Program-made: the position numbers and the translations under genes
DNA from: Pogostemon cablin
Lineage: Eukaryota > Streptophyta > Magnoliopsida > Lamiales > Lamiaceae
Assembly (NCBI GenBank): GCA_023678885.1
Contig: CM042998.1
Location: forward strand, 6,761,820-6,825,819
DNA: 64,000 nucleotides
Direction of reading: 5' to 3'
Shown: positions 35,331-47,060 of the stretch, in pieces
Numbering within the stretch: position 1 is the first letter of the stretch
Layout of the letters: every line of letters begins with the position of its first letter
Notes under the pieces: model-generated
The model's input: only the letters and a program-made list of their open reading frames with translations
Database searches by the model: none
What the model was told of the DNA's origin: nothing

Positions 35331-35764
35331 AGATGGGTTTGATGAGAGCATTTTTAAGATTCAGTGACCATGGTGGTGGTGAAGAGAGAGAAATTTCACA
35401 GCTATGGTGGGAGATAAGCAGGGCATTTGTAAAGCGAAGGATTCCTGCTCAATTCTGCAATACATACATATATGTGAAATTAATTAAATTAGGTTTTGTG
35501 CATATTAATATGCATCAAATAATTAGCAGCTAGCCCATTTTGATTATTTGATTTGAAGAACTATTAGTGCTTGATTTTACTGTTGGTATGAATTGTGAAA
35601 TACGAAGTGGCTGGGTTGATTTTAGTGAATAACTTAGCACCTACAATATCTTTGAAAATGACAATTTGGGTCATGTATAGAATTAAAATTTTGTAATTCC
35701 ATATTCGAATATATATTATTCTGTTTGATTATATTTTTATACAAATAATAATTCAAAATATTAT
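35331..35764. other. No gene seen
   Basis: AT-rich sequence without convincing ORF, splice signals or repeat ends. A 66-codon ORF at 35333-35533 has no recognisable features. Confidence 0.5.
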
Positions 35765-36305
35765 ATTTTACTCTTTTTTAATAATTAAGTTACTCTATAG
35801 AATGATTTAGGGTACTATGAATAAGTTTTTAGATTACTCTTTCTAATTAATTAAACCACTCTTTAAAATTAATTAAATTGTAGGCAATGTATACGTTGTT
35901 AGATCACTCTATAAATATATATAATAATTAGGATACTCTTTTGGAATTAAATAGATCACTCCTTGGAATTAATTGGATTACTCTTTGATTTGAGACTCCT
36001 TGAATGCTATCTATATGTTGTTAGTTCACTTTATAAAAATAATTAGGTTACTCTTTGAAATTTATTAGGTTACTCTTTATAATGAATTGGATTACTCTTT
36101 TGATTTGAGACTCCGATTTTCTAACAATAAAATCTTTTTTTTATAATGACTTAATTAAACTACTCTATAAAAATAATTAGGTTACTCTTTTTAATTTATT
36201 AGGTTACCCTTTATAATGAATTGGATTACTCTTTCATTTGAAACTTCGATTTTCTAACAATAAAGTCTTTTTTATAATGAATTAATTGGATTACTCTATA
36301 AAAAT
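35765..36305. repeat. Degenerate 'GGTTACTCTTT' repeat tract, left part
   Basis: Words such as 'taggttactcttt', 'aatgaattggattactc' and 'gactccgattttctaacaa' recur at irregular 25-90 bp spacing. The same repeat resumes at 45655-45885, so the tract was split by the 9-kb Athila-like element. Confidence 0.65.
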
Positions 36306-36473
36306 AAAGGTTAATTGCAATTTAAAAAAATAAAAATTTTGATGGTTATTTTTGTCAAAATCTCAAAGGTTGGGATTTATTTATAATAGAAGTAAAGATT
36401 GAGGTTTTTTTTTGCAATAAACTCAAAGTTGACGTGACAAAGGTCAGTGTCACATCAGACTCGGGCAACCCTC

Positions 36474-38312
36474 TGATGAGAGTGAAAATAAGCGTGTTTT
36501 AGTATCTAATTTAATACCTGTTTGACGAGAATTGTTGTCTTATATTAGGACAAGTATCTTATATTCAATATATTTGAGAAAATGTGCACTTTAGGTGTTT
36601 TGTTGTGTTTTAGGTGAAAAATGATCAAAAGAGCCAAGTTTGAGAAAAGGTGCAATTTGTGTAATTTTTTTGTATTTGTGTAGAGCTCTTAACGGGAAGT
36701 GTGATACATTTTTGGAAACCACAGAAGAGAGGGTCGTTTTGACGTAAAGAACACTTCAATAGGAATCCAAACGAGAAAGTTATGATCAAAGAGGTGACGT
36801 CGCGCAAGCTGTGCCGAACAGAATGGCTGTTCCAATTTGTATGACTTGTTATACATTCAAATGTTTGATTTTCTGAGAGTTATTTATATGGATAGAAAGC
36901 CAAGTAAGAGAGGATCGTGTGAGCATAAGAATTACTCAAATTGAAGGTCGAATGTGAAAGCTATGCACGAAACGGTGAGACTGCATAAGCTTGCTCGACC
37001 AGAGGAGATCCGTTCGACCAGAATCAATTTGGTCGAACGGAAACACGCAGATCTGATTTTTACGGGATTTTCATCCCCTGTTCTTGAATCTTCGTGTTTT
37101 CCAATAAAAAGCTCATCCTAGCTCCATAAGGAGAGCTTACAAGTATAAAAGGAGATGTAGATCACACCAAGAAGACACAATATCATAGAATCATATTGGA
37201 GAGGAGAGAGGCCACAACAATACTACACCCCACAAGGGGGGATCACCCCCCAACCATCATCCACATCCTTTCCTCCATCCATCCATCACTTTGAAGATTC
37301 GTTCGTGGAATCAAGAGGAGAACCAAGAGGAGGATTCAAGACGGAGAAGGACGCGACGACTCCCGCATCTAGGGTTTATTTCGTTTCTTAATTTATCTTA
37401 TAATTTTTCAGACATTCGAGTAAGATCTATCCAACACTCATGATTGTTCTTCGCAACATCATAGGCTAGAGCCTTCTTGGTAGGACTAGGGTTGTGAAGA
37501 TTTTCACTAATTAATGAACTTTCGTGTGTAAACTCCGTACAACACTACTTGTGAATTTATTTTATACATGATTGTACTTTCTTAATCCATATTCACGGTC
37601 GTTTTGTGCATCTTCAATTGGTATATAGAGTCTGAATATATATCTTGGTTGTAGATTGAGTGTGTTCACCGCTGAACAGGATTCCATGTTATGATTCTAA
37701 GTGAGGGGACTCCAAAGCTTCATTAGAACTATCATTTATGAATACTTATTAATTGAATTGAATTCAGGTTATTAAGTAGGACAAATAGGATAATTTTATA
37801 GTACCTATAAAGGAAGATCATATTGGGTTAGAGTACCAATTGGCCAGGGAAATAATTGATACTGATAGTACCTAGAAAGGGGGGTGGAATTATATCTCTT
37901 GCTCCAAGGTCATTCACACGTGTTACACGCATGTTTACTTGTGTCTATAGAGTAGATATGCATGGTTTAGTGATGCGTCTATATTCCACAAGGTAGAGTC
38001 GGACATCAACACACGGAAGTGAAATTAATGCGTGAAACTGGATTATCCTAGGGCTATCTATTCTCCTACTTGATCCACTTTCGTATTCTTCGAATGATAT
38101 TTTATTTTATCTGTTATTTTAATTAATTGTTTAGTAGTTTAATAATTCAAACCTCAAATCTTATTGCCTTTCATCTTAATTAATTTAGATAATAATTAAA
38201 TTGATAATACGCCGTCCTTTGGGTTCGATATTCACTTGGTCGCTTGCTTAAGCTGCAATTGATATCCTTAATATTTGGGAATTAATTTTGCATGCAAAGA
38301 AAATGGGCATCA
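36474..38312 (+). repeat. 5' LTR of the 36474-45529 element
   Basis: Contains a TCGACC/GGTCGA cluster (36990-37045), the TATA box TATAAAAGG near 37144, and a tail ending GGGCATCA. The PBS is 6 nt further on. Confidence 0.9.
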
Positions 38313-38318
38313 AGTTCT

Positions 38319-38336
38319 TGGCGCCGTTGCCGGGGA
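38319..38336 (+). promoter_or_regulatory. Primer-binding site, Athila type
   Basis: TGGCGCCGTTGCCGGGGA, the Athila-type primer site, unmutated. Confidence 0.85.
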
Positions 38337-38484
38337 CGGCTGTTATTATTGATTTTATTATTTCTAGTTGATTAAGACTTTTATTTGTGATTATTTATTT
38401 CTATCTAACCTTAAATTTTTTTGAGGTACTTGTGCGTTAGAAAAAGGAAAGGAAGGAAAGAAGGAATAACACATTGAGCTAAAT

Positions 38485-39600
38485 ATGGGCGGAGCATGGC
38501 ATAATCACGCTTTTATTAACATGGTGGAAAAGAATCCCTTTTCTGGAGATTGCTTTGAATATCCATATCGGCATCTCCGAAGATTTCTTGGTTATGCAAA
38601 CACTCAGAAGGGTGCTGGAGCTAATGATAATGCTAGGTGGATCGCCATATTCAAGTTTTCATTAATTGATGGGGCAGAACATTGGTATGAGACTCTTGAT
38701 GCAACAGATTGCACTACATGGGACCAACTGCATCAAAAGTTCTTGGAGAGATACATGCCACCCTCAAGGATCTTAAGAATGAGGCAAGAGATCATCCAAT
38801 TTGTTATGAATCAGGAGAAGAAATTTCACGAGGCGTGGGACAAGTTCAAAGATATGCTCAGGAGGTGCCCACAGCATGGAATGTCTAAGGCTTAATACAT
38901 AAGCATCTTCTACTATGGATTGGATTGTGAGTCGCGTATTCTTATTGATGCATCATCAGGAGGAGCGCTGTTATCTAAGACAACACTTGAAGCTGAAAAG
39001 TTGTTTGAAGACATCTCTATGAATTCACGTGACTGGCCTACGGAAAGAGTAAGAGGATCACATGTACTTGGCAAGATAGCACAAGTTGAACATCAAGTGG
39101 TGAAGTCGAAAAGAGATGATGAGATCGTCTCTAGTCTAGCTAACTTCAACAAGCTACTAGAATCCCAGCAAAGGCAGATTACAGAGTTGACACAAAGAGG
39201 GCCTAGTATCCAGTAGCATGTAGTGAAGAGTGTTGAAGATACCTTCAATCGATACATGGCTGATAATGATGCAAGGATTGATCATCTTGAGGATACCATG
39301 AATGTTGATCATGCAGATTTATCTAAGCAGTTGAAGGACCTTAACTTGATGATGGGGCAGATGGCCGCGAATGTGAATCAATTGACACAATCGTGGGAGA
39401 ATAATGACATCACAATGAGGTCAAGTACACAGTACGAGGGTCCGATGATGCCGACAAGTGGAAAAGAAAGGAACAGTGAAGTTGCTCGACCAAACCAAGT
39501 CTGTTCGACCAGATCTGATGGTCGAACGGAGGTCGAGCAATGCAATGATATTGGAAGCTCGCGACAAGGCAGTTTGCTCGACCAGATCCCTTTCGTTTGA
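38485..39600 (+). pseudogene. Athila-like gag with two in-frame stops
   Basis: One frame from the ATG at 38485 to TGA at 39598, interrupted only by TAA at 38893 and TAG at 39214. It holds the Retrotrans_gag core ('ARWIAIFKFSLIDGAEHWYE', 'WDQLHQKFLERYMPPSRILR', 'WDKFKDMLRRCPQHGM') and the Athila-type 'ILIDASSGGALLSKTTLEA'. The C-terminal part is predicted helical with many Gln. From about 39480 the sequence turns into repeats of TCGACC/GGTCGA words, so the end of this frame is not gag-like. Confidence 0.8.
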
Positions 39601-39912
39601 CCATGCTACCTTGGTCGAACGGAGGTCGAGCAACTCCCAAACGAACAAAATTACGATGCTCTATTTCCAGGTGCACCGTTCGACTTACACTCTTCCATTT
39701 GACCAGACTACCCAAGTTGAACAGAAGTAGAACAACACCTAGAGGACGAGAGCTCGCGATCAGGCAGTCTGCTCGACCAAACGTCATCCGTTCGACCAGA
39801 CTACCCAAGTTGAATAGAGGTCGAACAACACATAGTAAATAGAAGCTCCCAATCAGGCGGGTTGGTCGACCAAAACCTATCTGCTCGACTAGTCCCTTTT
39901 GGTCGAGCAACA
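39481..39912. repeat. Array of TCGACC/GGTCGA words
   Basis: About a dozen copies of 'gctcgacca', 'gttcgaccaga' and 'ggtcgaacggaggtcgagcaa', in both orientations, fill 430 bp between gag and the next coding segment. Three overlapping ORFs here in different frames are by-products of the repeat. Similar words lie upstream of the TATA box in this element's LTRs. Confidence 0.75.
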
Positions 39913-40357
39913 CAGTTTAATGTTCAATTCGATATTGAATGCTACACATGTTGTTCAGAATACCTTAGAGCCATCCCAAGAGCAGAATAGTGAGCTTTTA
40001 GTTGAGAAGAAGTGGGAAAGAGCAAAGAGGTTGAGAGCCGAGAAGCTTAGACTGCAGATGGATAATGAAAATGTGGTTTTCTCTCTTGATCAAGCAATGA
40101 AGATGCCCGTGGAGACTCAATCATGCAAGAGCATAGATGTGGATTCTAAATTGTTTAATCTTGATTTTTCTAAGACAGGTGATTCTGAATTTAAGTGGAA
40201 GATTGACAAGGAGGTGTCTAGACAGCCATGGGAAGAAGGTAATTATAAGGATCATATACTTGTAATCAAGAAAGGTGAGGTGTTGAGTGTAGACAAGAAG
40301 AGGGAAAGAAAGTACCTGAAAGTGCGGATGCGAGAAGACCGTCCTCTTCCGTCGTGA
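39899..40357 (+). pseudogene. Post-protease segment of an Athila-like polyprotein
   Basis: Open for 152 codons. 'ENVVFSLDQAMKMPVETQSC' followed by 'KSIDVDSKLFNLDF' resembles the stretch that follows the protease in Athila polyproteins. The protease itself is not present, so an internal deletion seems to have joined gag-tail repeats to this piece. The Lys/Arg-rich end ('KKRERKYLKVRMRE') is unassigned. Confidence 0.45.
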
Positions 40358-41310
40358 CTCTCCACATTAAACATGAGCGCCTGTTGGGGGCTTGTCCCTT
40401 CCGTTTTATTGCTTTATTTCTTTTGTGTGAGTGAGGAGATTATATTTGAAGTGCTCACATTTCAGCAATTACATCTCTTTTCAAACTTAGTTTCGACTTA
40501 CGTTTTTACTAAGTTTGGGGGGTATGATGTACTTACATCGTCTTATGAGCACTAAAGGTATAATTATTCCTTTTGTTGGTTGTTTGTTTGTTAGGGGGTT
40601 GATTTTTTGCGGCATATTAATATTTTAACCGGTGTTGGTATGTCGATTTTTTGCAACTTACCTAATGTATAGTGTGTTGTGTGGTGTTCCTAGTGTGTGG
40701 AGTCGATTAGATAGTCAATTGAGTCGTTCTTAGAGCTCTCCTATTTTATTATTGATGAGTCATGTGGTGATGAGTGTTTGAGCTTTGATGATAGAAAAAG
40801 GTAACTAGAGTGGCAAGATGAGTTCTACACTGAGGCTTTGACTCGAGGAGCTCGTGCGTTTTGAAGGAGAAATCAGGTGCACTCGTTTCCTTTTTTTAAT
40901 TTTATGTGTGCTTTTGATTCATGGAGTGGAAGGATTGAGTTTATTTCTTTGGTGATCCATGAGCTTATATTTTTAGAATGTACTTGAAATTCAATGCTCT
41001 TGAAATTGATGAAGGAAGTGTACTTGAGTTATATTGTGGTATGAAGTTCTATGTGTACTTGTGGGATATTGTTTACCATGAAAAGTGCTCTGTTACATGT
41101 TAGAAACTCGTGTGAGATTTTGAGCCTTGTTATTCATGTACATAATCACATGATATTTCTTTTCTGGTGAGTATCATTCTTGTGTGTGTATTATAGAACT
41201 TGCATCTTGTCTTACTTGAAATTACATGTGTGTTAGATGATGAGAGATGATTTTAGGTCATCTTTGATAAGTATGAGTCAATTTGGCAAATAATTTCCTA
41301 CCAAATACTA
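40358..41310 (+). other. 3' non-coding spacer, first part
   Basis: No gene. Shares 'ctccacattaaacatgagcgcc' with 28440, and has the conserved block at about 41195-41270 ('gaacttgcatcttgtcttac', 'gattttaggtcatctttg'). Confidence 0.6.
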
Positions 41311-42140
41311 TTAACTAAAGGAGAGCTTTGGATTTATTAGGTGACATCATGTGAGCAAATTAGGGATGATGTAATATTTTTATAGATTTTTGAATTTTTT
41401 TTAATAACAAACATGCTTAGGAAGGAAGATAATATAGTTACTTTATTATAAATAACCAATCAAAATATTTCATTTTTCTTTATCTTATTTAAAAATTTAT
41501 CTAAAACTTTAAGTGTTTTTAACTTTTTATTTTTAAATTGGATTTATATAAAAATTATATCAAATTAATTGTCTTTTCATGATCTTTAATTTGACATCTA
41601 TATTACCAATAATATATTATTGGAGAAATAGATTCTTAAATTTAATAACAATTTCTATATTATAAAATATTCTTTAATAAAATATATTAATAAATAAAAT
41701 ATATTTAGAAATGTAAGAAATTATTTAATTTAATATATTTAATCTATTTACCCTTAGAATTTTAAGTTTAATGAATTTAGTTAATTATAAAATTCCAAAT
41801 AAGGAATTTCATTAAAAAAATAAATCTTAGTTTAATATTAATTAATTTTCATAAATTTTTATCGTTAATTATTTATTTTATATTTATTTTATTGTATTTA
41901 ATAATTTATCCTTAATTATACAATAATTTATAATTGTTATATACATTTATTAATATTGTTTATTAAACGATAATAGTTAGAGATGGTAATGAGACGGGCT
42001 TTTCAAGTGCCCGTTATGTCCAAATCTTAATATGGCAGATATGGATAATTGTAAAAGGGTTTGAGACGGATATTGATAGTTGTAAAAATATCATTAAGGT
42101 TTGAAACTTGTATGGATAATACCTCAATACCCACTTGTAC

Positions 42141-42198
<58 letters not shown>

Positions 42199-43286
42199 CA
42201 CACAAAATTTAATATATATATATATATATCTAAAATAATAGAATTTAATTTATATTTAATTCATAATAATATAAATTTAAATAATAGAAAAGATATAAAT
42301 ATTTATATAATAAATTAATATTAAATGGGTGTGGGTACCCGCTGATATTGATAAATGTGTTTGAGATGGATACGGGTACCATAATAAATTTTTAAATGGA
42401 ATGTGTACAGTTAGTTTTTATTTTAAAATCTCATAAGATTACGAGTACCAAAAAATAAACGAATACCTTACCGTTATCATCCCTAAAAATAGTTTTATGT
42501 TTAATTATGATTTCTTAAAATTATACTTTTTATGTATTAATTTAAATATGATAATATAAGAACTTAATATATATAAATATATATTTTGAATTGGCAATAT
42601 AATATTGAAAATTATATATAAATTTATACTATAAATTTATACTATAAACTTATGAAATTTTTAATAAACAATACAAAAGTTTAACTTGCTGTATAATTAT
42701 TTTTTGGTTTAAAATTTTTAATATTAAAAAAATTAAAACTTTTATGAATAATTTATTTATTAATTTATATAGTTGTTAATATTATGGAAAAGACTTGTGT
42801 AAAACCGTCTAAGGTGAGGGCTTACATCATAAGTTTAAAAAGTAATAACTTCTATAATAGAAAGTGATACTCAATTCATGAAAAACGATAATATTATTTT
42901 ATGAATAATTTATAATATAAATAAAAATAAAGTGATAAAATTTCATAATAAAATTGATAATAATTCATAGTAAAAGTGTTATCACCATCCTTTAAAGACC
43001 ATTCAGTTTCTCCAACCGAATACACTATATTGTTCATGTACTATAATCGAATACAATATGAAATAGAATACATCTTTCGGGTACTCAAACCAAACACATA
43101 ATATACTATTTGGGTACTATAACTGAACACAATATAAAATTTTAATTTTTATAATATTTATGTCTTATTAATTTTGAATATTTTAATTTAATTATTTTTT
43201 GAGTACGTTTAACAAATTCGAAAATACGAATAGCTGTTTTCATAAAAATTCAAATATCCTGCATATTACGCGGGCTTCGTACTAGT
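41311..43286 (+). mobile_element. AT-rich Helitron-like insert in the Athila spacer
   Basis: Interrupts spacer sequence that resumes at 43287 with 'aattatatatccatagttag'. The right end has a hairpin-like 'cctgcatattacgcgggc' followed 8 nt later by CTAGT, the classic Helitron 3' terminus, here at 43282-43286. The left end is only approximate. No helicase gene. It carries a hAT-like MITE and 'aaagtgataat' debris. Confidence 0.5.
41978..42485. mobile_element. hAT-like MITE containing a (TA)n repeat
   Basis: Ends TAGAGATGGTAATGAG and TTACCGTTATCATCCCTA are inverted. Flanks ATAATAGT and AAAATAGT form an 8-bp duplication with one mismatch. A (TA)n run occupies 42143-42197. Words such as 'gggtacccg' fit plant hAT MITEs. 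Confidence 0.6.
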
Positions 43287-43695
43287 AATTATATATCCAT
43301 AGTTAGCCCTTTTGACCCTAAAAGCTTTATTTCTTTGGCAACCTACAAAGATAGACACTTTGATATCCTATTTGAGCCTTAAATTCCTATATTTAGTGGA
43401 GAATTAAATGCTGTCAAAGTGTGTGAATTGATTTTGATGGAGTTTGGAAGGAATAAAATATTTAGAGCTGTAAAAGTGGTTATGAGCTTAAAAATAAGTT
43501 GATAAGGGGTAGTGCCCAAAACTGGTACCCCGAGATGTTAGAGGTAGTGCCCAAAACTGCATGACCTAAGTTGAGGACAATTGTATTTTGAATGGGGTTT
43601 TTGTCATAGTCCTTGTTTCCCCGCTAATTTTCATCTCTCTCTCTCTCTATTTTTATTTTGTTGCCTCGGGACGAGCAACAGGTAAGTTTGGGGGT
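43287..43695 (+). other. 3' non-coding spacer, second part, with stem-loop and purine tract
   Basis: Resumes the spacer ('ctttggcaacctacaaagatag' matches 9190). Ends with the stem-loop GTTGCCTC-GGGAC-GAGCAAC (43660-43679, one bulged C) and the purine tract 'aagtttggggg' just before the 3' LTR. Confidence 0.65.
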
Positions 43696-45529
43696 TTATG
43701 AGAGTGAAAATAACTGTGTTTTAGTGTCTAATCTACACCTGTTTGACGAGAATTGTTGTCTTATATTAGCACAAGTATCTTATATTCAATATATTTGAGA
43801 AAAAGGTGCACTTTAGGTGTTTTGTTGTGTTTTAGGTGGAAAAATGATCAAAAGAGCCAAGTTTGAGAAAAGGTGCAATTTGCGCAATGATGCTGAAAAA
43901 TGCACGTCCAACTTGTATAATTTTTTGTATTCGTATAGAGCTCTTAACGGGAAGTGTGATATATTGTTGAAAAGCCACAAAAGAGAGAGTCGTTTTGGCA
44001 TAAAGAACACCTCAATAGGAATTCAAACAAGAAAGTTATGATCAAAGTGGTGACGTCGCGTAAGATGTGCCGAATAGAACGGCTGTTCCATTTTGTATGA
44101 CTTGTTATAAATTCAAATGTTGGTTTTTCTGAGATTTCTTTGTATGGATAGAAATCCAAGGAAGAGAAGGATCACGTGAGCACAAGAATTACTCAAATTG
44201 GAGGTCGGATGTGAAAGTTATGTACGAAACGGTGAGACTACGCAAGCTTGCTCGACCAGAGGACATCCGTTCAACCAGAATCACTTTGGTTGAACGGAAC
44301 TAAGCAGATCTGATTTTTACGGGATTTTCACCCCCTGTTCGTGAATCTTAGTGTTTTCCAATAAAAAGTTCATTCTAGGTCCATAAGGAGAGCTTACAAG
44401 TATAAAAGGGGATGTAGATCACACCAAGAAGACACAATATCATAGAATCAGATTGGAGAGGAGAGAGGCCACAACAATACTACACCCCACAAGGGGGGAT
44501 CACCCCTCAACCATCATCCACATCCTTTCCTCCATCCATCCATCACTTTGAAGATTCGTTCATGGAATCAAGAGGAGAAGCAAGAGGAGGCTACAAGACG
44601 GAGAAGGACGTGACGACTCCACATCTAGGGTTTATTTCATTTGCTAATTTATCTTGTCATTTTTTAGACATCCGGGTAAGATCTATCCAACACCCATGAT
44701 TGTTCTTCGCAACATCATGGACTTGAGCCTTCTTGGTAGAACTAGGGTTGTGAAGGTTTTTATGAATTAATTGAACTTTCGTGTGTAAACTCCGTACAAC
44801 ACTACTTGTGGATTTATTTTATATATAATTGTACTTTCTTAATCCATATTCACGGTCGTTTTGTGCATCTTTAATTGATATATAGAGTTTGAATATATAT
44901 CTTGGTTGTAGATTGTGTGCATTCACGGCTGAATAGGATCCATGTTATGATACTAGCTAAGTGAGGAGACTCCCGAAGTATCATTAGAACTATCATATAT
45001 AAATACTTATTAATTGAATTGAATTCGGGTTATTAAGTAGGACAAAGAGGATAATTTTATAGTACCTATAAAGGGAGATCATATTGGGTTAGAGTACCAA
45101 CTGGTCAGGGAAATCTCTTGCTCCGAGGTTATTCACATGTGTTACACGCATGTTTACTTGTGTCTATAGAGTAGATATGCACAGTTTAGTGATGCGTCCA
45201 TATTCCACAAGGCAGAGTCGGACATCAACACACGGAAGGAAAATTAATGCGTGAAACTGGATTATCCTTGAGCTACCTATTCTCCTACTTGATCTACTTT
45301 CGTATTCTTCGAGTGATATTTTATTTTATCTGTTATTTTAATTAATTGTTTAGTAGTTTAATGATTCAAACCTTAAATCTTATTGCCTTTTGTCTTAATT
45401 AATTTAGATAATAATTAAATGATAATACGATATCCTTTGGTTCAATATTCACTTGGTCGCTTGCTTAAGCTGCAATTGATATCCTTAATACTTGGGGATT
45501 AATTTTGCGTGCAAAGAAAACGCGCATCA
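43696..45529 (+). repeat. 3' LTR of the 36474-45529 element
   Basis: Close copy of the 5' LTR, with a deletion of roughly 60 bp near 45110 relative to 37850-37905 and a 40-bp extra segment near 43890. It keeps the TATA box TATAAAAGG. Confidence 0.9.
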
Positions 45530-45569
45530 CCCTTTCCTGCCTGTTGGGTGCGTTTTGCACGAAACTTAA

Positions 45570-45885
45570 AGGTCGAGGTTTTTTTGTAATTTCTCAAAGG
45601 TTGAGATTTATTTGCAATAAAAGTAAAGATTTTTTTTTTTGCAATCAATCCTAAAAATAATTAAGTTACTCTTTGAAATTTTTAGGTTACTCTCTTTACA
45701 AATAATTGGGTTACTCTTTACTAGAAATTAGGTTACTCTTTAATTTAACACATTGATACAAATCAAATCGTATAATGAATTAGTTTACTCTTTAATTTAA
45801 CACACTGATACAAATCAAACCGTATAATAAATTAGTTTACTTTTTAATTTAACACACTGATACAAATCAAACCGTATAAGGTTCA
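45570..45885. repeat. Foldback-arm fragment and right part of the 'GTTACTCTTT' tract, with 52-bp tandem repeat
   Basis: 45570-45650 repeats, in the same orientation, the arm sequence at 36360-36430. From 45655 the 'ggttactcttt' words resume. From 45734 three units of exactly 52 bp ('tactctttaatttaacacac' plus 'gatacaaatcaaaccgtata') occur at 45734, 45786 and 45838. Confidence 0.75.
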
Positions 45886-47038
45886 AGTAAGAGAGACTTG
45901 AACCCTTAAATACAACAACAATTTTGCTTCCATTCTCTCAGTATTCATCTCATTTATTTTACTTAATGTAATGTATTAAATTCATTCTTAGTTGCCCCAA
46001 TTTCGTTGAAATTCTAACAACCCTCAAAATTCTTGGTTTAGATGGTCTATTAGCAAGCACATGCTGAAGCATCTAAAATAAAAAAAGAAATATAAATTAA
46101 ACGTGGACAACAAAATCTGCAGCAATTATATTTAGACACATTTGGATTATGCAAGTTATAAAGAAATTAAATTTCAATGAAAGACTGCAATAGAAATAAA
46201 ATTTTTGGAACACCCTACTAAACACAGATTTATTAGTCTTTTAGTCAACTGAATGTAAATACTGAGTACACGGACATTAATTCTTGTCCAGGTAGAATAG
46301 GAGATTTAATGTTCAAATTCATCCGTAACAAAAATCAACCCTCTAATTCTATTCAACACGTTTACAAACCAGTGCCACCTTCTCCATCCTGGGATCTCAA
46401 ATCAGCCCTTTAATTCGCAGTAACCCTAGCTTCAGCTGGCGCACAATTTCAGAAGATGATTCAAGAGACCCTAATATTTTACTGTAATGGAGTATCTTAA
46501 TAAACTAATGCCCTTCTTTCTTCTGCTTAATATGGCCCATTAACAAAAAATTACATGGTGGGTAGGCGGTGGTGGGAATCCTAGGCGGAGCATTGGCAAG
46601 CGCGGTGAACATCTTGGAGCAGATAAAATGGTGTATGAAATGTATAGAAGCAATCCTCGATTTTGCAAGGCTGATGGAGGAGAGGAGATAGAATGGAGGA
46701 ATTAGATTAAGATTTACAATCGGAAGAAGAGATTTGATCTTGTTTCAATCGCGGAATTCAGAGTGATAGAGAGAGAAAGAGAATGATGACAGAATTAAGC
46801 GTACCAAATATTTTTATCAGGATCCGGTTCCACCAAATTTTAGTAGGACTGGTTCCATCCTAGTCCTTCTCTTAAGTTATTTTATGAACAATTTATAAAA
46901 TAAATAAAAAGTAATAACATTTTTAATAATATAAAGTGATATCTGATCAAAAAAAAGTGATGTAACATAATAGTTCAATCATCTAATAATTGATTGTTAA
47001 TAATATTATTATAATTGAAAATTAATAATAATAATATT
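45886..47038. other. No gene established
   Basis: 46330-46770 is less AT-rich and could be the edge of an old gene or a leader on either strand, but no ORF over about 40 codons with family features was found. 46860-47038 is AT-rich and has 'aagtgatat' MITE-like debris, ending in (TAA)n-rich sequence next to the viral block. Confidence 0.45.
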
Positions 47039-47060
47039 AATAAAATATAATAATATTATT
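47039..47060. repeat. Direct repeat flanking the viral block, left
   Basis: 22 bp ('aataaaatataataatatta' + TT) directly before the left viral end; repeated at 62211-62232. It may be a target-site duplication or the AT-rich target itself. Confidence 0.65.

Larger units (their letters stand above)
36474..45529 (+). mobile_element. Athila-like LTR element with gag only, carrying a Helitron-like insert
   Basis: LTRs at 36474-38312 (1,839 bp) and 43696-45529 (1,834 bp) run TGATG...CATCA; the 3' copy starts TTATG. Flanks are CCCTC and CCCTT, a 5-bp target duplication with one change. The primer site at 38319-38336 is the exact Athila motif TGGCGCCGTTGCCGGGGA. The interior codes a broken gag and a short post-protease segment, then 3' spacer. 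No reverse transcriptase or integrase. About 2 kb of the spacer is a later AT-rich insert ending at 43286. Confidence 0.9.

Noticed and set aside
39410..39913. 167-codon minus-strand ORF and overlapping plus-strand ORFs
   Set aside because: They come from the TCGACC/GGTCGA array, which leaves several frames open at once.
45734..45885. A CRISPR-like array
   Set aside because: Three 52-bp units are directly adjacent without distinct spacers, in plant nuclear DNA; it is a plain tandem repeat.
46330..46780. A host gene edge (less AT-rich, short ORFs on both strands)
   Set aside because: No frame over about 40 codons with family resemblance and no clear splice-linked exons; left as unassigned.
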